From: Arctopsyche grandis
Lineage: Eukaryota; Arthropoda; Insecta; Trichoptera; Hydropsychidae
DNA length: 64,000 nucleotides
Assembly (NCBI RefSeq): GCF_051622035.1
Contig: NC_135360.1
Span: 28,847,206 to 28,911,205 of the forward strand
Direction: 5' to 3'
Shown in pieces: positions 32,126 to 43,194 of this stretch. The notes under the pieces were generated by a model. It saw only the letters and a program-made list of their open reading frames with translations. It searched no databases and was not told the origin of the DNA. The translations under genes were made by a program, and so were the position numbers. Numbering within the stretch: the first letter of the stretch is position 1; each line of letters starts with the position of its first letter.

Positions 32126-33299
32126 CTTAGTTTAACAAAAACAGCATAAAATGACGTAAGTGCCCTTCATCGTTTATTGGTCTCGTCATCCATCCTCAGG
32201 TAGAATTTTTTTTTAAACAGAAACAATAAATTTACAACAATAAATTCAAAATAATAAAATGTGTTTATGTTGCAAAATGCTTGTGTTTACACAAAAAAAT
32301 GTAAAAATGTAAGTTACAAAAAAATGCTTGTGTTTTTTGGACCGTGTTTCGACACAAACTGACTGCGAAAGAGCTCGTCAAAAATTTTTATTACTTTTCA
32401 GTCCCCCTAGTATTATATATAATTAATTTGAAAAGTTACAAGTGTGCTCTAATGGAATATGGAAATTGGCACAAAACTGAATCGATAACTCAAATTCGGC
32501 AAATTGTGGACTTCTCGGTGTTGCGCTCTAAGGATGCGATGTATTAAAGTACTTAAATATACACTAAATTCAGATGGCCAAGTGGTGTGTGGAAGTGTTT
32601 CTAGTTCTAGTCGGTAGTAAATGGTAAGTGGAGTCGGATAGGATAAACGGATTATCGGGGATTCGAATGCGGGGCGTGCGGTTATGTTACAAATTAACGT
32701 GGAAAACGTAATCGTCGTTAATGCAATGGGAAATCTGATTAAATTAGATTAAATCAATCCCGGCCGAAAGTAAAAAGTTTAATGTTGAACTGTATAATTG
32801 GATCTATTCGGTGTAATTATAATAATCGGATTTCAATAATGTCGGTCCCAATCGAGTTTGCGTAAATTTCGAAGTCAAAAATGGATCAATGAGGTACATA
32901 TATGAATATTAATTATTAATATATATGTATATATTTTTAATGCAGAACATTTTTTATATATTATACTTATTTTATTAAATTTAAGCGCAGTGTTATTTAA
33001 AAATTGTTATAAGTTTAAATTAAGAATGTTTTTGTGATAGCATATAATATTCAATGTACATACATACATAAATATATATTATAAATTATAAGTCCTTGAA
33101 GAGATACAATTTTTCCATCTTGCAAGATATAAGATTCGTTTAAGATTTTCTTTTCTTTTCTTTGGGATAGAAATAACATTTAAAAATTTCAATTTGAAAA
33201 ATGTATTATAACATAATAAAATACGATGATCTTGATATTCATTTTACAATTTCTTATAATGTCTAGTAAAAATGAACGAGACCTGAAATTTAAGTTTTT
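32126..33299. other. No gene seen
   Basis: Includes a 67-codon frame (32344-32547) without recognisable features and TATATATGTATATAT tracts near 32900-33080. Confidence 0.4.
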
Positions 33300-33316
33300 A
33301 TAAAAAATAGATCGCG

Positions 33317-33635
33317 CGCTCATATTACCACTATTAACCTATGCTTCGCCTGTATGGAATAACGCCTCGAATATTAACCTTTTCAAGCTCCAAATAATAC
33401 AAAATAAATCCCTAAAAATAATTTATAGCACACCCATATATACTTACTTGAAAAAATGCATGCCATAAATATAATTCCGTTAGTTACATACATTACTAAC
33501 AAACTAACCAGTAGATTCTATGACAGAATCACTAATAACCATACTAAAACACTTGTGAAGAGTCCCGGTGATTACAACAAAATGTCTATACCCTTCAAGT
33601 ATAAACACAGATTACCTAAACACAATCTGCTTTAG
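33317..33635 (+). pseudogene. LINE J ORF2 C-terminus
   Basis: With a few frame adjustments the plus strand reads LTYASPVWNNASNINLFKLQ, IQNKSLKIIYSTPIYT, INIIPLVTYITNKLTSRFYD, SIPFKYKHRLPKHNLL and stop. The YASPVW, QNKxLKII and KLTxRFYDRI series is the well-known region after the RT domain in jockey-clade ORF2. The minus-strand copy at 35669-35857 encodes the same ending. Confidence 0.75.
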
Positions 33636-33767
33636 ATCATCGACTTTAGAGAGTCTTTAATTAATATTATGTATTAGATGAATTATGAGCATTTATAAGA
33701 ATTGTAAATAAGTTTTTGAGCTCTTTTTCCTATTATGCTGTAGATTAAAATTAGAATAATATTTTAT

Positions 33768-34213
33768 TTATATATTTATTTTTATTTATTTTACATACAT
33801 ATATACCAGGAAGGCCTTACAGGTAAATCCCAATGCGCCTTCCTGGCCAATTACAAATACAAATGCAGCATTTTTATTACAAGTCATTGAATTGCGAGAC
33901 ACTGAAAAAACTCGCAAATTAACGAGACATCTATGAATTGTAGATACATTTTTTATTGTACATCAATCAAACTTCAAATAGTGGTGACATAGTAGGTAGG
34001 AAGGATTTTTAGCCAATTTTTTTTTTCGGGAACCGTTTCAACTATGAAATCAGAGAAAATTGGCAAACTCTGATAGGAAACGATCAACCTGGAGTCACAA
34101 ATTCAGGTCTGACCAACAGCATACTCTGAAAAATTCATTTTCATTCGGGGATTGAACCCGGCACCTTCTTGACGCTAAGCAGAAGCTTAACGTCCGAGCT
34201 ATGCTGCTGGCTA
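33768..34213 (-). mobile_element. SINE A, full copy nested in LINE J
   Basis: Tail, perfect 3' hairpin, body and tRNA-like head (minus strand: AGCCAGCAGCATAGCTCGGA, B box CCGGGTTCAATCCC). The flanking ATAATAT fits a target duplication of about 7 bp, shown by comparison with uninterrupted LINE J copies. This proves that the repeat moved as a unit. Confidence 0.85.
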
Positions 34214-34350
34214 TATAATATTATACTATGATTACTAACAAAATTAAATTGAAATTGTAAAATAGATAATGATAAGTAGATCAGTAGCTATTAAAATAGA
34301 TATAAAATGAGTACATAATTTAGTAAAAATAAAAAGCATTTAAAAATAAA

Positions 34351-35198
34351 ATACACAAAAAGTGTTTATAAGTCTCGTAAAATATAAATACATACGAGTA
34401 TTCAACAAAATATTTTAAGTTTATTATAATATAATATAGAAACATATATAAAAGAATATATAATCATTTTTAATATAAAATAGTATGTAATTAAATAATA
34501 AAAACAACCATCGAGCCATACTGCTGGCTATAAAATAAAGCATAAAAGATAAATTTTAGAATATAAATAAATCTAAAGGACAAAGCAGTGAAATAGAGGA
34601 CTGTCCTCTTTAATAAAGGACATATGGTCAGCCTAATTATACGTACGTAATAGCTCGTTCATACACTTCTATTCATCATAAAAATGCAATCCACACAAAG
34701 GATACACATAATTCAAAAGACATACATAATAGACGCGGCAGATATTCATTATAGCCAGATGCATTTGATAAGCAGTATCGAGATATGGAACTATGAAATA
34801 TTAACTCTCTTGTGCAGTGTGCAATATCAAGTCGGTCTCATTGAATGCGAGCGAGCGAAGGGGTGGGATTTGATGGTCCGGTGTTGCAGCCACACTTCCG
34901 GTGCATCATCGACGACAATGGGCAAAGCCATGACAAAGGATTTGCCGTTGCCATTGTTGTCGATCGTCCAGGTGAGGACAGTTTCGAAACGTCGATTTGA
35001 CAAATTCGCTCCGACCGGGCCGATGCGATGTGTTCGACCATAAAGGACTACCTATTAAGTTATTTTCGCTCGAAAATGACCCTAGACTCGAATCGTCTTG
35101 ACATTTCATTTTATATTCATACCTATGTTGAATGATTTTTTCATGTCAAACTTCATCTATTATTTAAAAACGGTGTGCCAGTAAAATGTATATAAATA
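34351..35198. other. Unassigned sequence with a GC-rich patch
   Basis: AT-rich up to about 34800, then a patch at 34800-35100 of much higher GC with overlapping open frames on both strands. See the candidate exon at 34845-34971. Confidence 0.35.
34845..34971 (+). other. Candidate short coding exon (very tentative)
   Basis: From the ATG at 34845 one frame reads MRASEGVGFDGPVLQPHFRC, IIDDNGQSHDKGFAVAIVVD, RP, up to a consensus 5' splice site CAG|GTGAGG at 34971/34972. The frame closes about 30 bases beyond, as an intron would. Two other frames are open here as well (34684-35043 plus, 34838-35041 minus), and I recognise no family. It is either an initial exon of a host gene or a chance open patch in GC-rich DNA. 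Confidence 0.15.
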
Positions 35199-35335
35199 AA
35201 TATTATTATTTTTATAATTATTTTATTACATTTTATACCAGGAAGGCCTTACAGGTAAACCCCAATGCGCCTTCCTGGCCAATTAAAAAAAATACAGCAT
35301 TTTTATTATACAAGTCGCTGAATTACGAGACACTG

Positions 35336-35410
35336 AAAACTCGCAAATTAACGAGACATCTATGAATTGTACATACATTTTATTGTACATTAATCATACT
35401 CAAATAGTGG
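35336..35410. repeat. 75-bp target duplication, left copy
   Basis: Starts AAAACTCGCAAATTAACGAG and ends CTCAAATAGTGG. Aligns without gaps to 35947-36021 with two or three substitutions (for example CTATGAATT versus CCATGAATT). Confidence 0.85.
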
Positions 35411-35946
35411 TTTTCTTTTGATTTTTAAATGCTTTTTATTATTACGAAATTATGTTCACAATACATCTTATATATATTTAAATAGCTACTGATCTACTGA
35501 TTATTTTATATTTTACAATTTAATTTAATTTGGTTAGTAATCATAGTATTATATTATTCTAATGTTAATCTACAGCATAATAGGAAAAAGAGCTCAAAAA
35601 CCTATTTACAATCCTTATTGATGTTCATAATACATAATATTAATTAATAACTCTCTAAAGTCGATGACCTAAAGCAGATTGTGTTTAGGTAATCTGTGTT
35701 TATACCTGAAGGGTATAGACATTTTGTTGTAATCACCGAGACTCTTCACAAGTGTGTTAGTATGGTTATCAGTGATTCTGTCATAGAATCTACTGGTTAG
35801 TTTGTTAGTAATATCTGTAACAAATGGAATATTATATATGGCATGCAGTTTTTTCAAGTAAGTATACTATATGGGTGTATTATAAATTATTTTTAGGGAT
35901 TTATTTTGTATTACTTGGAGCTTGGAAAGATTAGTATTCGAGGCGT
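35411..35946 (-). mobile_element. LINE J, copy 5, inserted in SINE A
   Basis: 536 bp. A-rich 3' end at 35411 (minus strand ...AAATCAAAAGAAAA); 5' truncation at 35946. The minus-strand frame 35669-35857 encodes the ORF2 C-terminus (RFYDRITDNHTNTLVKSLGD and SIPFRYKHRLPKHNLL), uninterrupted over 62 codons, so it is younger than copy 4. Confidence 0.85.
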
Positions 35947-36021
35947 AAAACTAGCAAATTAACGAGACATCCATGAATTGTACATACATTTTATTGTACA
36001 TTAATCATACTCAAATAGTGG
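35947..36021. repeat. 75-bp target duplication, right copy
   Basis: Second copy of 35336-35410, after which the SINE body continues (TGACATATTAGGTAGG). Confidence 0.85.
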
Positions 36022-36429
36022 TGACATATTAGGTAGGAAGGATTTTAGCCAATTTTTAATCGGGAACCGTTTCAACAATGAAATCAGAGAAAATTGGAAA
36101 ACTCTGATAGGAAACGATTGACCAGTAGTCACAAATATTCAGCTGTAGTGTTGACCAGCAGCACTACAGATATACTCAGAAAATTCTTTTCAATCGAGGT
36201 CAGCTCATGGGATCGAACTCGGCGCCTCTCGGTGTTAGGAATGAAGCTTAACGACCGAGCTATGCTGCTGGCTAAATATGTACATTTGTATGTATATGGC
36301 AGAACGTGGGAACAGTATGGAGAGCCAATCACAGCCGAGAAGTGGGGGAAGGGGGGTTTAAGGCGTCAATGTTCAGCCGACACACACACTTTTCTGTTTT
36401 ACATAGATTCGATTCGTCGATTGTTTTAG

Positions 36430-36576
36430 ATTCGGTGATTTCTGTTTTAGTTCCCGATTTCTGTTTTAGTTCCGATTCCGATTAGTTATTACTATACGTA
36501 TTGTAACTTTATATTAAATCATGTATCAATTTGTTTGCGAAACCACCCGTTGAAATTTCAACGGGCACAACACTAG
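36430..36576 (+). mobile_element. Helitron H1, 3' end
   Basis: Last ~145 bp of the family at 38.35-39.24 kb: CCGATTCCGATTAGTTATTA, ATCATGTATCAAT, the hairpin CCCGTTGAAATTTCAACGGG and CACAACACTAG. The next Helitron starts at the following base. Confidence 0.75.
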
Positions 36577-36952
36577 TCTATATATATATATAAAATTGAA
36601 TATCTGTTGGTTTGTCTCTCTGTCTCGTATAGGCTTCTAAGCCACTCAACCGATTACGATGGAACTTTCAGGATTTATTGTATGCATGTCCGGGAAGATA
36701 ACTGTGTAAAATAAACCGGGAAAAACTTCTTAATAATAATATTTGTAATTAAGATTTTACCGACGCAAAAGTTTCGTTAAGTCAAGGAAATGTGTTCGTT
36801 AGTAACCACGTTACCAGTTGGTTTATGACGATACTGCTTTGAAGATACTTTACTTGATCTCCAACCATCACTTGAAACGGGAACGGGAACGGAATGGGAA
36901 CGGGAATTGCATGCCTTATTCTGGCATTGCAACGCATGCCGGGTTCAGCTAG
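36577..36952 (+). mobile_element. Non-autonomous Helitron H2, complete
   Basis: Begins TCTATATATATATA directly after the CTAG of the preceding Helitron and ends in CATGCCGGGTTCAGCTAG followed by T. Interior: TTTGTCTCTCTGTCTCGTAT, AACCGATTACGATGGAAC and CGGGAACGGGAACGG. 376 bp, no coding sequence. Homologous to 20735-21110. Confidence 0.7.
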
Positions 36953-37409
36953 TAGTTATAAATCTGAGATAGTCTCAATCATATGATTGAGACTACTATA
37001 TATTATTTATTGAGCTAATATTATATAGATATGTTTTGGTATTGTTCTCAAAAACAGGACTAACCATTGTACCGAAACTTTTCACTTATTTCTGGTCTGA
37101 AATTCTAATGGAATGAACCATGACATTGTCAAAAACAGTTATTTATATATATATATATGCATATTTATTATTGGGATTATGAAGGATTATTGGGCTTAAT
37201 AAGTAGTCACTACACGAGAATATGTCGCCTTTAAATTCGCCATAAATGAAAGTTATCTCTTGTTTAGTAATACTATCTACATACATGTGTTGTTAAATTT
37301 ATTAATTTATATAATAGCAAATTGATAATTAAAATAACAAAAAATTACAAACTAAAATAAATAAATATAATATACATAATACATTGTATTATACATATGC
37401 ATCGTAACT
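36953..37409. other. No gene seen
   Basis: AT-rich. A short perfect palindrome lies near 36967-36993 (GATAGTCTCAATCATATGATTGAGACTA, split in two here: GATAGTCTCAATC and the reverse GATTGAGACTA). Confidence 0.35.
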
Positions 37410-38080
37410 AATATAATTACGTCTTCAATAGAGGTATCCATTAATACCCATCGAGAAGGCACTAAAGTAAGCACCTCTAATGCCTTCAGGAAGGGTATTA
37501 TATATTTGAACAATGCGTGGTATGCACCTCCTGCAGTTCTTGCTTTCTTAACTCTACTTATAAATAATTTATTCCTATTTATAGTTTAATGATTATGCAT
37601 ATCTCTATTTATAACTATGTAATTATATAAAATATCTAGGTAATAGATTATTATTAAGCTTTTATACAAATGTTTAAGTGCTTAATATAAGATTATTTCC
37701 AATGTCCAACCATTTCAATTCATCTCACATAATCTAACGTTTCTATCGTTTAACATTATAACGTTTCTTCGCATTCAAAATTGTACGCATTGCCCTATTT
37801 TGCACTTTTTGTAGTTTATCAGTGCTCAATCCATTAAATACATATACATAGATTGGATCAATATACAGTATGAGGCTGTATAAAACAGTATGAGACCGTA
37901 CAATACAGTTATATATTATTATTTTACTTTTAATACTTTATAAATTTCTTAATATACACACAAAGAACAACAACTTTTCTAACCATTTTTTTGAAATATA
38001 TAATCTGCGTGCACTTTAAATTATAATTTGACAAAGATTAAATTGACGAATCTTTTTAAAAAAACTGTAATTTTCGATTC
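37410..38080 (-). mobile_element. LINE K, copy 2, degenerate
   Basis: Parallels 12.58-13.15 kb segment by segment on the minus strand: CCTTCAGGAAGGGTATTATATA (the LP-rich C-terminal end), AACTCTACTTATAAATAATTT, TATCTAGGTAATAG, TTTGCACTTTTTGTAG, ACTTTTCTAACCATTTTT and CGTGCACTTTAAATT. Many stops. Confidence 0.6.
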
Positions 38081-38348
38081 TGCAAGTGATCCACTCAAGC
38101 ACCATTGGCGAAACTTAATCTTTTTAGTGCATATGCTAAATATACATATGTACTCAAATATATGATATTACGTATATTCAAAACAAAATTCAAACTATAA
38201 TATGTTAAAGTAAAGGTTTCAAATCCACCGGGACGAGATATCTCTTCACGGCTTCAAAGCTTTAGAATTTAAGTCGTAGTTTTTGACATGTCACTTTCGG
38301 TATCAAAATGAAAAATGTGACTTAAATTCAGTCGCATTTATTCAATAG
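38081..38348. other. Unassigned spacer
   Basis: Nothing recognised. Confidence 0.3.
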
Positions 38349-38657
38349 TCAAATTATTATATATATATAAAGACACTAATCTGTGTGTGTCCTAACGCTA
38401 GCCGAACATAATGAATGAATCGATAAAAAGCCTAAACTTTGTATAAATTCTCATTCGGAGTCGAACCGGCGAACCTTCACGCGAGCACAAATATCCTCTT
38501 ATAGGTATACCTGAGTTCAGAGACTATATTCAAATAGTCCTTTTTTTTTAAACATTAATTGAAGTTTTTTGTTCCCGCCATATAATAATACGTAATTATA
38601 ATAATTTTATTTAGCGAGGTTTTTGACCATTTTTTGTTTTCATAATAAACAATTAAA

Positions 38658-38738
<81 letters not shown>

Positions 38739-39240
38739 TTAAAATTAATTATATTTTAACGATATTTGAAAAATAAAATTAATTAGTTTTCTCGTATCCA
38801 ACCTCGGATCGAAGCTGGGCCGCTCGTTTGCTTTACTGGGCTTTAAACCAATACACCACGACGGCTGACAAAGGAGATGTTTTAAATTTAATGTATATGT
38901 AATTTATAATATTCAAGGTTGCGAGGTCAATCACTGGGGTTTGTTTATACATTATTGTGGGTATTGAGTTTTTTAAATTAAATATAACTTTTTGCTTACG
39001 TCACGCAATGTAAAAATACGTACTTTTCATATTATCCGATTCCGATTCGGATTTCAACTTCGGGTTTTATAATTTTATTATTATTATTTATTGCATAATT
39101 ACCATAAATGGCATAACCGATTCCCGATTTCTCTTTCAGTTCCGATTCCGATTAATTATTACTATTCATATTGTAACTTTATTTGAAATCATGCATCAAT
39201 CCGAAAGCAACCGTTGAAATTTCAACGGGCATAAAACTAG
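38349..39240 (+). mobile_element. Non-autonomous Helitron H1, longest copy
   Basis: About 890 bp. 5' candidate TC at 38349 (TCAAATTATTATATATATAT) with the CTGTGTGTGTCC subterminal segment; 3' hairpin CCGTTGAAATTTCAACGG and GCATAAAACTAG followed by T. It holds a long (TA)n tract, B-box-like CTTCGATCCGAGGTTGG on the minus strand, and no open frame. The 5' end could instead be TC at 38380. Confidence 0.7.
38662..38727. repeat. (TA)n microsatellite inside Helitron H1
   Basis: About 32 dinucleotide repeats followed by poly-T. Confidence 0.95.
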
Positions 39241-39299
39241 TATAATATAAGAATGCTAAATTCAGTTTTATAAACAATTTTGATATAACTTTATAACCA

Positions 39300-39515
39300 T
39301 ATATCTTTTATAAACATTCGCTATCCACTGCTGGATGAAGGTCTTTCCAACACGCTTCTATTCATTTCTGTTTTACGCAACTCTTACATACCTATCTCAC
39401 ATTTTTTTGCACCCTACGAAAATGCCAAAAACCATTTTATATTCTCTCGGATAAACCATTAGCACTTCTTTTTGACACATCAGCCACTTGACGCGCCCCA
39501 TTGCCATTTAAATAT
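39300..39515 (-). pseudogene. RTE-like LINE relic, copy 2
   Basis: Aligned with 44375-44645: AACACGCTTCTATTCATTTC, TTTTACGCAACTCTTACATA, TATTCTCTCGGATAAACCAT, AGCACTTCTTTTTGACACAT and CGCCCCATTGCCATTTAAAT. On the minus strand this is the WNGNG...EVLMVYPREY...W...NRNE series, broken by frameshifts. Confidence 0.6.
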
Positions 39516-40446
39516 TATAATAATATGATTGAGTGGTTCGTGATGAAAAAAGGTATCTACATATACCACATATGTGGAAATTAAAATAATTATACGATTA
39601 TATTACACGTCTATATAATGTTTGCAAACGAATGACTTATTGCACACGTCCTATATTATTTATTTTAAGCTTACTCTCGACCGTAATTACGGGATGATTC
39701 ATATGGACGAAGCAGACGTTTGCAATAAAAACCGTATACTGATGAATTATTGTGATCGGCGGAAAATTTGTCGTGAAAATTCAAACACACATTCAATGAA
39801 TTTTAACGCAGTTCAACCCATCGTAAAACCACAACTGTGACTGACTATTCCGATCAGAGCCATTAAAATATCCATCTATATATACATGCATACATAAGTA
39901 AATATGTGTCTATCCGAAAAACTGCTCGGAAACTCTCCATGTGTGGAGTTTTTCCGGAATGGTGATTGCTGTCGGTAATTATGCGAATTTATCAAGTATG
40001 TCGGATCGATAGGCGAACGAGTGAAATGTAGTAGTTAGGTAAAAATTGAAATTTCAATTGATTTATCGATATTGGGTTTTGGGGCCATTGGAATGATGGG
40101 TGGTAGTGGTTTTAATCATAAAAAATGCAATCAATCAGTATAATGTACGCGGTAGCTTTGGTAGTGGGATTGATGGGCTTGCATTTGCCTATTCGAAGCG
40201 AAAAATATAATTTGCGACTAACTAATAACTCTTTTTATATGTGGCATTATTTGTATTGTATGATAGGCTAATGAAAAGTATGATTTATGTTTGATGTTTG
40301 TAATGGATTACCTACATTGAAGTGGATTCTAATTATAATATATCTTATATAAAATGAGTAATACAATATGAAATACATGAAAACAGTTAATCTTTTATGT
40401 TCAAAATGATTTATTTTGCCATTCAAATTTGAAATCAACCAAATTT
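39516..40446. other. No gene seen
   Basis: A 72-codon frame (39622-39840) has no recognisable features. The remainder is AT-rich. Confidence 0.35.
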
Positions 40447-40500
40447 AACCAGCAGCGTGGACTAGTGGTTAGCATTAGTGCTTCCAAGCCGGCTTAAACC
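40447..40500 (+). mobile_element. SINE A head fragment
   Basis: AACCAGCAGCGTGGACTAGT followed by GGTTAGCATTAGTGCTTCC: the tRNA-like head with A box TGGACTAGTGG. The body does not follow. Confidence 0.55.
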
Positions 40501-41114
40501 GACTCAATCAGCCGGCTTTTTAAGGTTTTCTTTAATTCATGTTTTTGTCCTCAAAACTAGCAAAAATGAATTTCAGATTTCTATGAAAGATCAAAATAAA
40601 TATGTATATCCAAACTTTCTTCAACAGAAAAAGGAACAGCACTTAGCGGTGGCTTTGAGATTTAGTAATGAACGTAGACCAGGTCTTAAACCAATAACAT
40701 ATTATTGAAAGTAGTTTCAATTATCTACACACGGCCTTTCAGAATTTTGGGCAATTTCAGTGTGTTCAGGTATAAAAGTATAGAAAACGTAATCGTAAGT
40801 TGTTAAGAATTCGTTGCTGTTTTAAGCTAAAACAGTTGTGTAAAATAATTTTGAAAGATGGAAATATTTCAAAGGTCATTACGTTTTCGGATTCACTTAA
40901 ATCATTTAATTATATGGGCGTATTCAGGATCTACATTTTACATCTTTGATAAATAAAATACAAATTTTATTATTTGTAATAATTGTAATAATAATATATA
41001 ATAATGATCTTATGATAAGTTCATAAAGTTTTAAACTCAATTTAATTTATTAGTAATTATTTTTTTGCATAACATAATACGTATATTTACAATTTTTTTT
41101 CGATATAAAAATTT
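40501..41114. other. Unassigned sequence
   Basis: AT-rich, nothing recognised except a GCCGGCTT / AAGCCGGC inverted pair at 40487-40523. Confidence 0.3.
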
Positions 41115-41320
41115 AAAACTTTAAATCTTAATTTCCTGAAACCAGTGAAAGCCGGTCAATCAGATTTTTATTTGAAAAAAAAAACTGAAAACCAGCTTTT
41201 TCTTTTGGGCGGTTTTTTGGAACCCCTAGTTAGTATATCATGTTTTCTAACGGAGTGGTTACGGTTCGATTTCCACTAGTAGCTGTTGGCCAGACCATGG
41301 TTTATGAAGTCAAAAATTTG
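41115..41320 (+). repeat. Inverted-repeat partner of 44759-44953
   Basis: About 200 bp. AAATCTTAATTTCCTGAAAC ... GAAAGCCGGTCAATCAG ... CTTTTGGGCGGTTTTTTGGA ... GTTACGGTTCGATTTCC ... GGCCAGACCATGGTTTATGA recurs in reverse orientation at 44.76-44.95 kb. The right half is a SINE head (B box CGGTTCGATTTCC). Confidence 0.75.
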
Positions 41321-41361
41321 CATAACAAACGAGTAAAAACCTATGACTATTACTATGATAT

Positions 41362-41804
41362 TGTTGCGTAGGGGTGGGTGGAGGATCCAAGAAAAAGGCC
41401 AACAGTCGTTTCACAGCATTTATTGATGATTAAGGAGATACACGCACTGGCAGTTCTCAGTCCAGAATGACCTGATATCGCGTACGTACCGCCTTATAAA
41501 GGGTAGATCTCTCAGGACGTCTAATCTGTTTACCTGCTGTATAGTCACGTATTCGGATATGTATTTCCACGACATTGGGTCTCCCGTACCGATTCTGAGA
41601 AAGGACTAATAACGGTCATTGTTTAGCCTAAATGCACATAGAGTCCAGATATAATCCTGGAAGTAAGTGCAAGCACTTAGTTAATCCGATAACAGATATC
41701 CGTTGGTCTAAGTGCAAGCACTTAGTTAATCCGTTAACAGATAATCCTTGAACGGTCACATAGTCTCTGGGATTCTATTCGCTTAATCCGCGGCGCACGT
41801 AACA
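41362..41804 (-). mobile_element. Solo LTR, 443 bp, with ATAT target duplication
   Basis: On the minus strand it begins TGTTACGTGCGCCGCGG and ends CCTACGCAACA, with ATAT on both sides (41358-41361 and 41805-41808). It contains TATAAGGCGGTACG (TATA-like) and AATAAATGCTG (poly-A signal). An internal duplication of CTAAGTGCAAGCACTTAGTT (41658 and 41709) lies in its 5' half. TG...CA ends, size and 4-bp duplication suggest a Ty3/gypsy-like LTR left by recombination. Class is inferred. Confidence 0.75.
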
Positions 41805-41808
41805 ATAT

Positions 41809-42689
41809 CAACGCTTCAATCAATGACCATTTCCTTTTCTATCTCTGCAAATCTGTGGATGATGTTTGTTTAAATTCTCATTGTATAAAAATGCATGTAT
41901 TAATTGAATTATTGTATTGTATCTGTATTCGTAAACTCGTCACTTTGAAGTGATCTGTAAAGGCAAGTGTACATGTTTGATTGAAATAAAAATAAAATAG
42001 TTTGAGAGAAGACAGGAAAAATAAAAAAAATATGTACATACATATATTGGAAGTTGATTGTTTTAAAATAAATTTAATATTTATTAATTTCATTGTATTC
42101 GACCGATTTCTACAATCATCATGTAACTCGCATTGCACTAACGAAACAATGGATCGCTTCGCTTCGAATTGATTTTGAAATATTGCAGAGCGGTGAGCTA
42201 GCAATGCAAGTATTTATATACATAGTATGTATGTCTTCATACATTTCTAACTACGAACCGTATCGAGATATGTTTCGAATTCGATTTCGAGGAATTTTAC
42301 CGCAAATATGACCCGTTTCGGTGGGTGTGAGATTTCCACAATCGCAAATCGCGGTCGTCAAATATCTCATTGATTTAGAGATCATGTTTGGGTTCATTTC
42401 ACCGGCCGCGACCCCGTGTTTGGAAGGCTCTGGAGGCTCTCGGGGGTTCGTCGTCATTTCACGCAGACTGCACAAGAAATATGTCGTTTGTTATGACTGT
42501 TATGAGGTTCCACGGCTTTATCTGGCTCGGCCCCCGTTGTGGGACACAGCTCTTCATTTGTTTTCATAACGGAATCCAGACACTGGAACAACGAGAAAAT
42601 ATTCGTATTTATTTTGCTGTTTAATTAATTTTGAAAGTAAAATAAAAAAAAATAAAAATTACAATGAATGTGGATACAATATTTTATTT
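41809..42689. other. Unassigned; GC-richer at 42090-42570
   Basis: Three overlapping frames are open in the GC-richer patch (42251-42475 minus, 42321-42569 and 42388-42624 plus). I recognise no domain. It could be a conserved non-coding block or an exon, but the sequence alone does not show it. Confidence 0.3.
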
Positions 42690-43135
42690 TATTTTTTCCT
42701 TATGTACATTTTTACATATGTACCTCCTTTACGTTTCACTTACGATAACAATTCAGGAAAAAATTTGCCTCTTATCCGATCATTTTCATACTTTGCTCAT
42801 TTTGGTCATCAATATAAGGGATCCTCCGCCATTACGATGGTGCAAAAATATCGTGGAAGACGCGTTTGAAATTTGAATTTTTGAAAAGTGCCTGACGTCT
42901 ATCCAGGTTTTAGTTTTAAACATAGATGGCGGTGGTAAAATAAAATTATTGGAATTTTTATTCAAAATAATAATTTTATATACAAATTATAGAAGAGATT
43001 TTTATTTATTTTTAATCTATGAATTATTAATATGATTTTTATTTTTCTCTCTTATTTTCTTATGGAGGCCATTGTGGCGCACTTGGTTCTTCCTGTAATG
43101 CCACAATGGTCCAAGCCAATGTTTAAATAAATATT
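42690..43135 (+). mobile_element. SINE-like repeat C, copy 1, with LINE E-type hairpin
   Basis: Body: CCTCCTTTACGTTTCACTTA, TGCCTCTTATCCGATC, CCTCCGCCATTACGATGGTG, AAACATAGATGGCGG. The 3' hairpin is at 43069-43109 (CCATTGTGGC / GCCACAATGG), then TTTAAATAAATATTA. A close relative follows at 43195. No A/B box was found, so the origin of the 5' part is unknown. An open frame at 42664-42876 is probably fortuitous. Confidence 0.65.
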
Positions 43136-43194
43136 ATACTCACTTTATATTCAATGTGAAACTAAGAATCGGATTTTAAGATTTTATTTATTCT

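Larger units (their letters stand above)
33300..34350 (+). mobile_element. LINE J (jockey-like), copy 4, interrupted by SINE A
   Basis: Most complete copy of the family. It starts within ORF2 and runs through the stop (33633-33635), the 3' UTR and an A-rich end near 34350. The SINE at 33768-34213 splits the 3' UTR: AGAATAATAT on the left resumes as ATAATATTATACTATGATTAC on the right, whereas the uninterrupted copies read AGAATAATATAATACTATGA. Confidence 0.85.
35199..36272 (-). mobile_element. SINE A copy split by a LINE J insertion
   Basis: The tail and 3' hairpin (CCAGGAAGGCCTTACAGG...CCTTCCTGG, 35239-35279) and body lie at 35199-35410. The body restarts at 35947 and continues to the head (minus strand AGCCAGCAGCATAGCTCGGT) at 36272. 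A LINE J fragment sits between, and 75 bp of the SINE occur on both sides of it. Confidence 0.85.
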
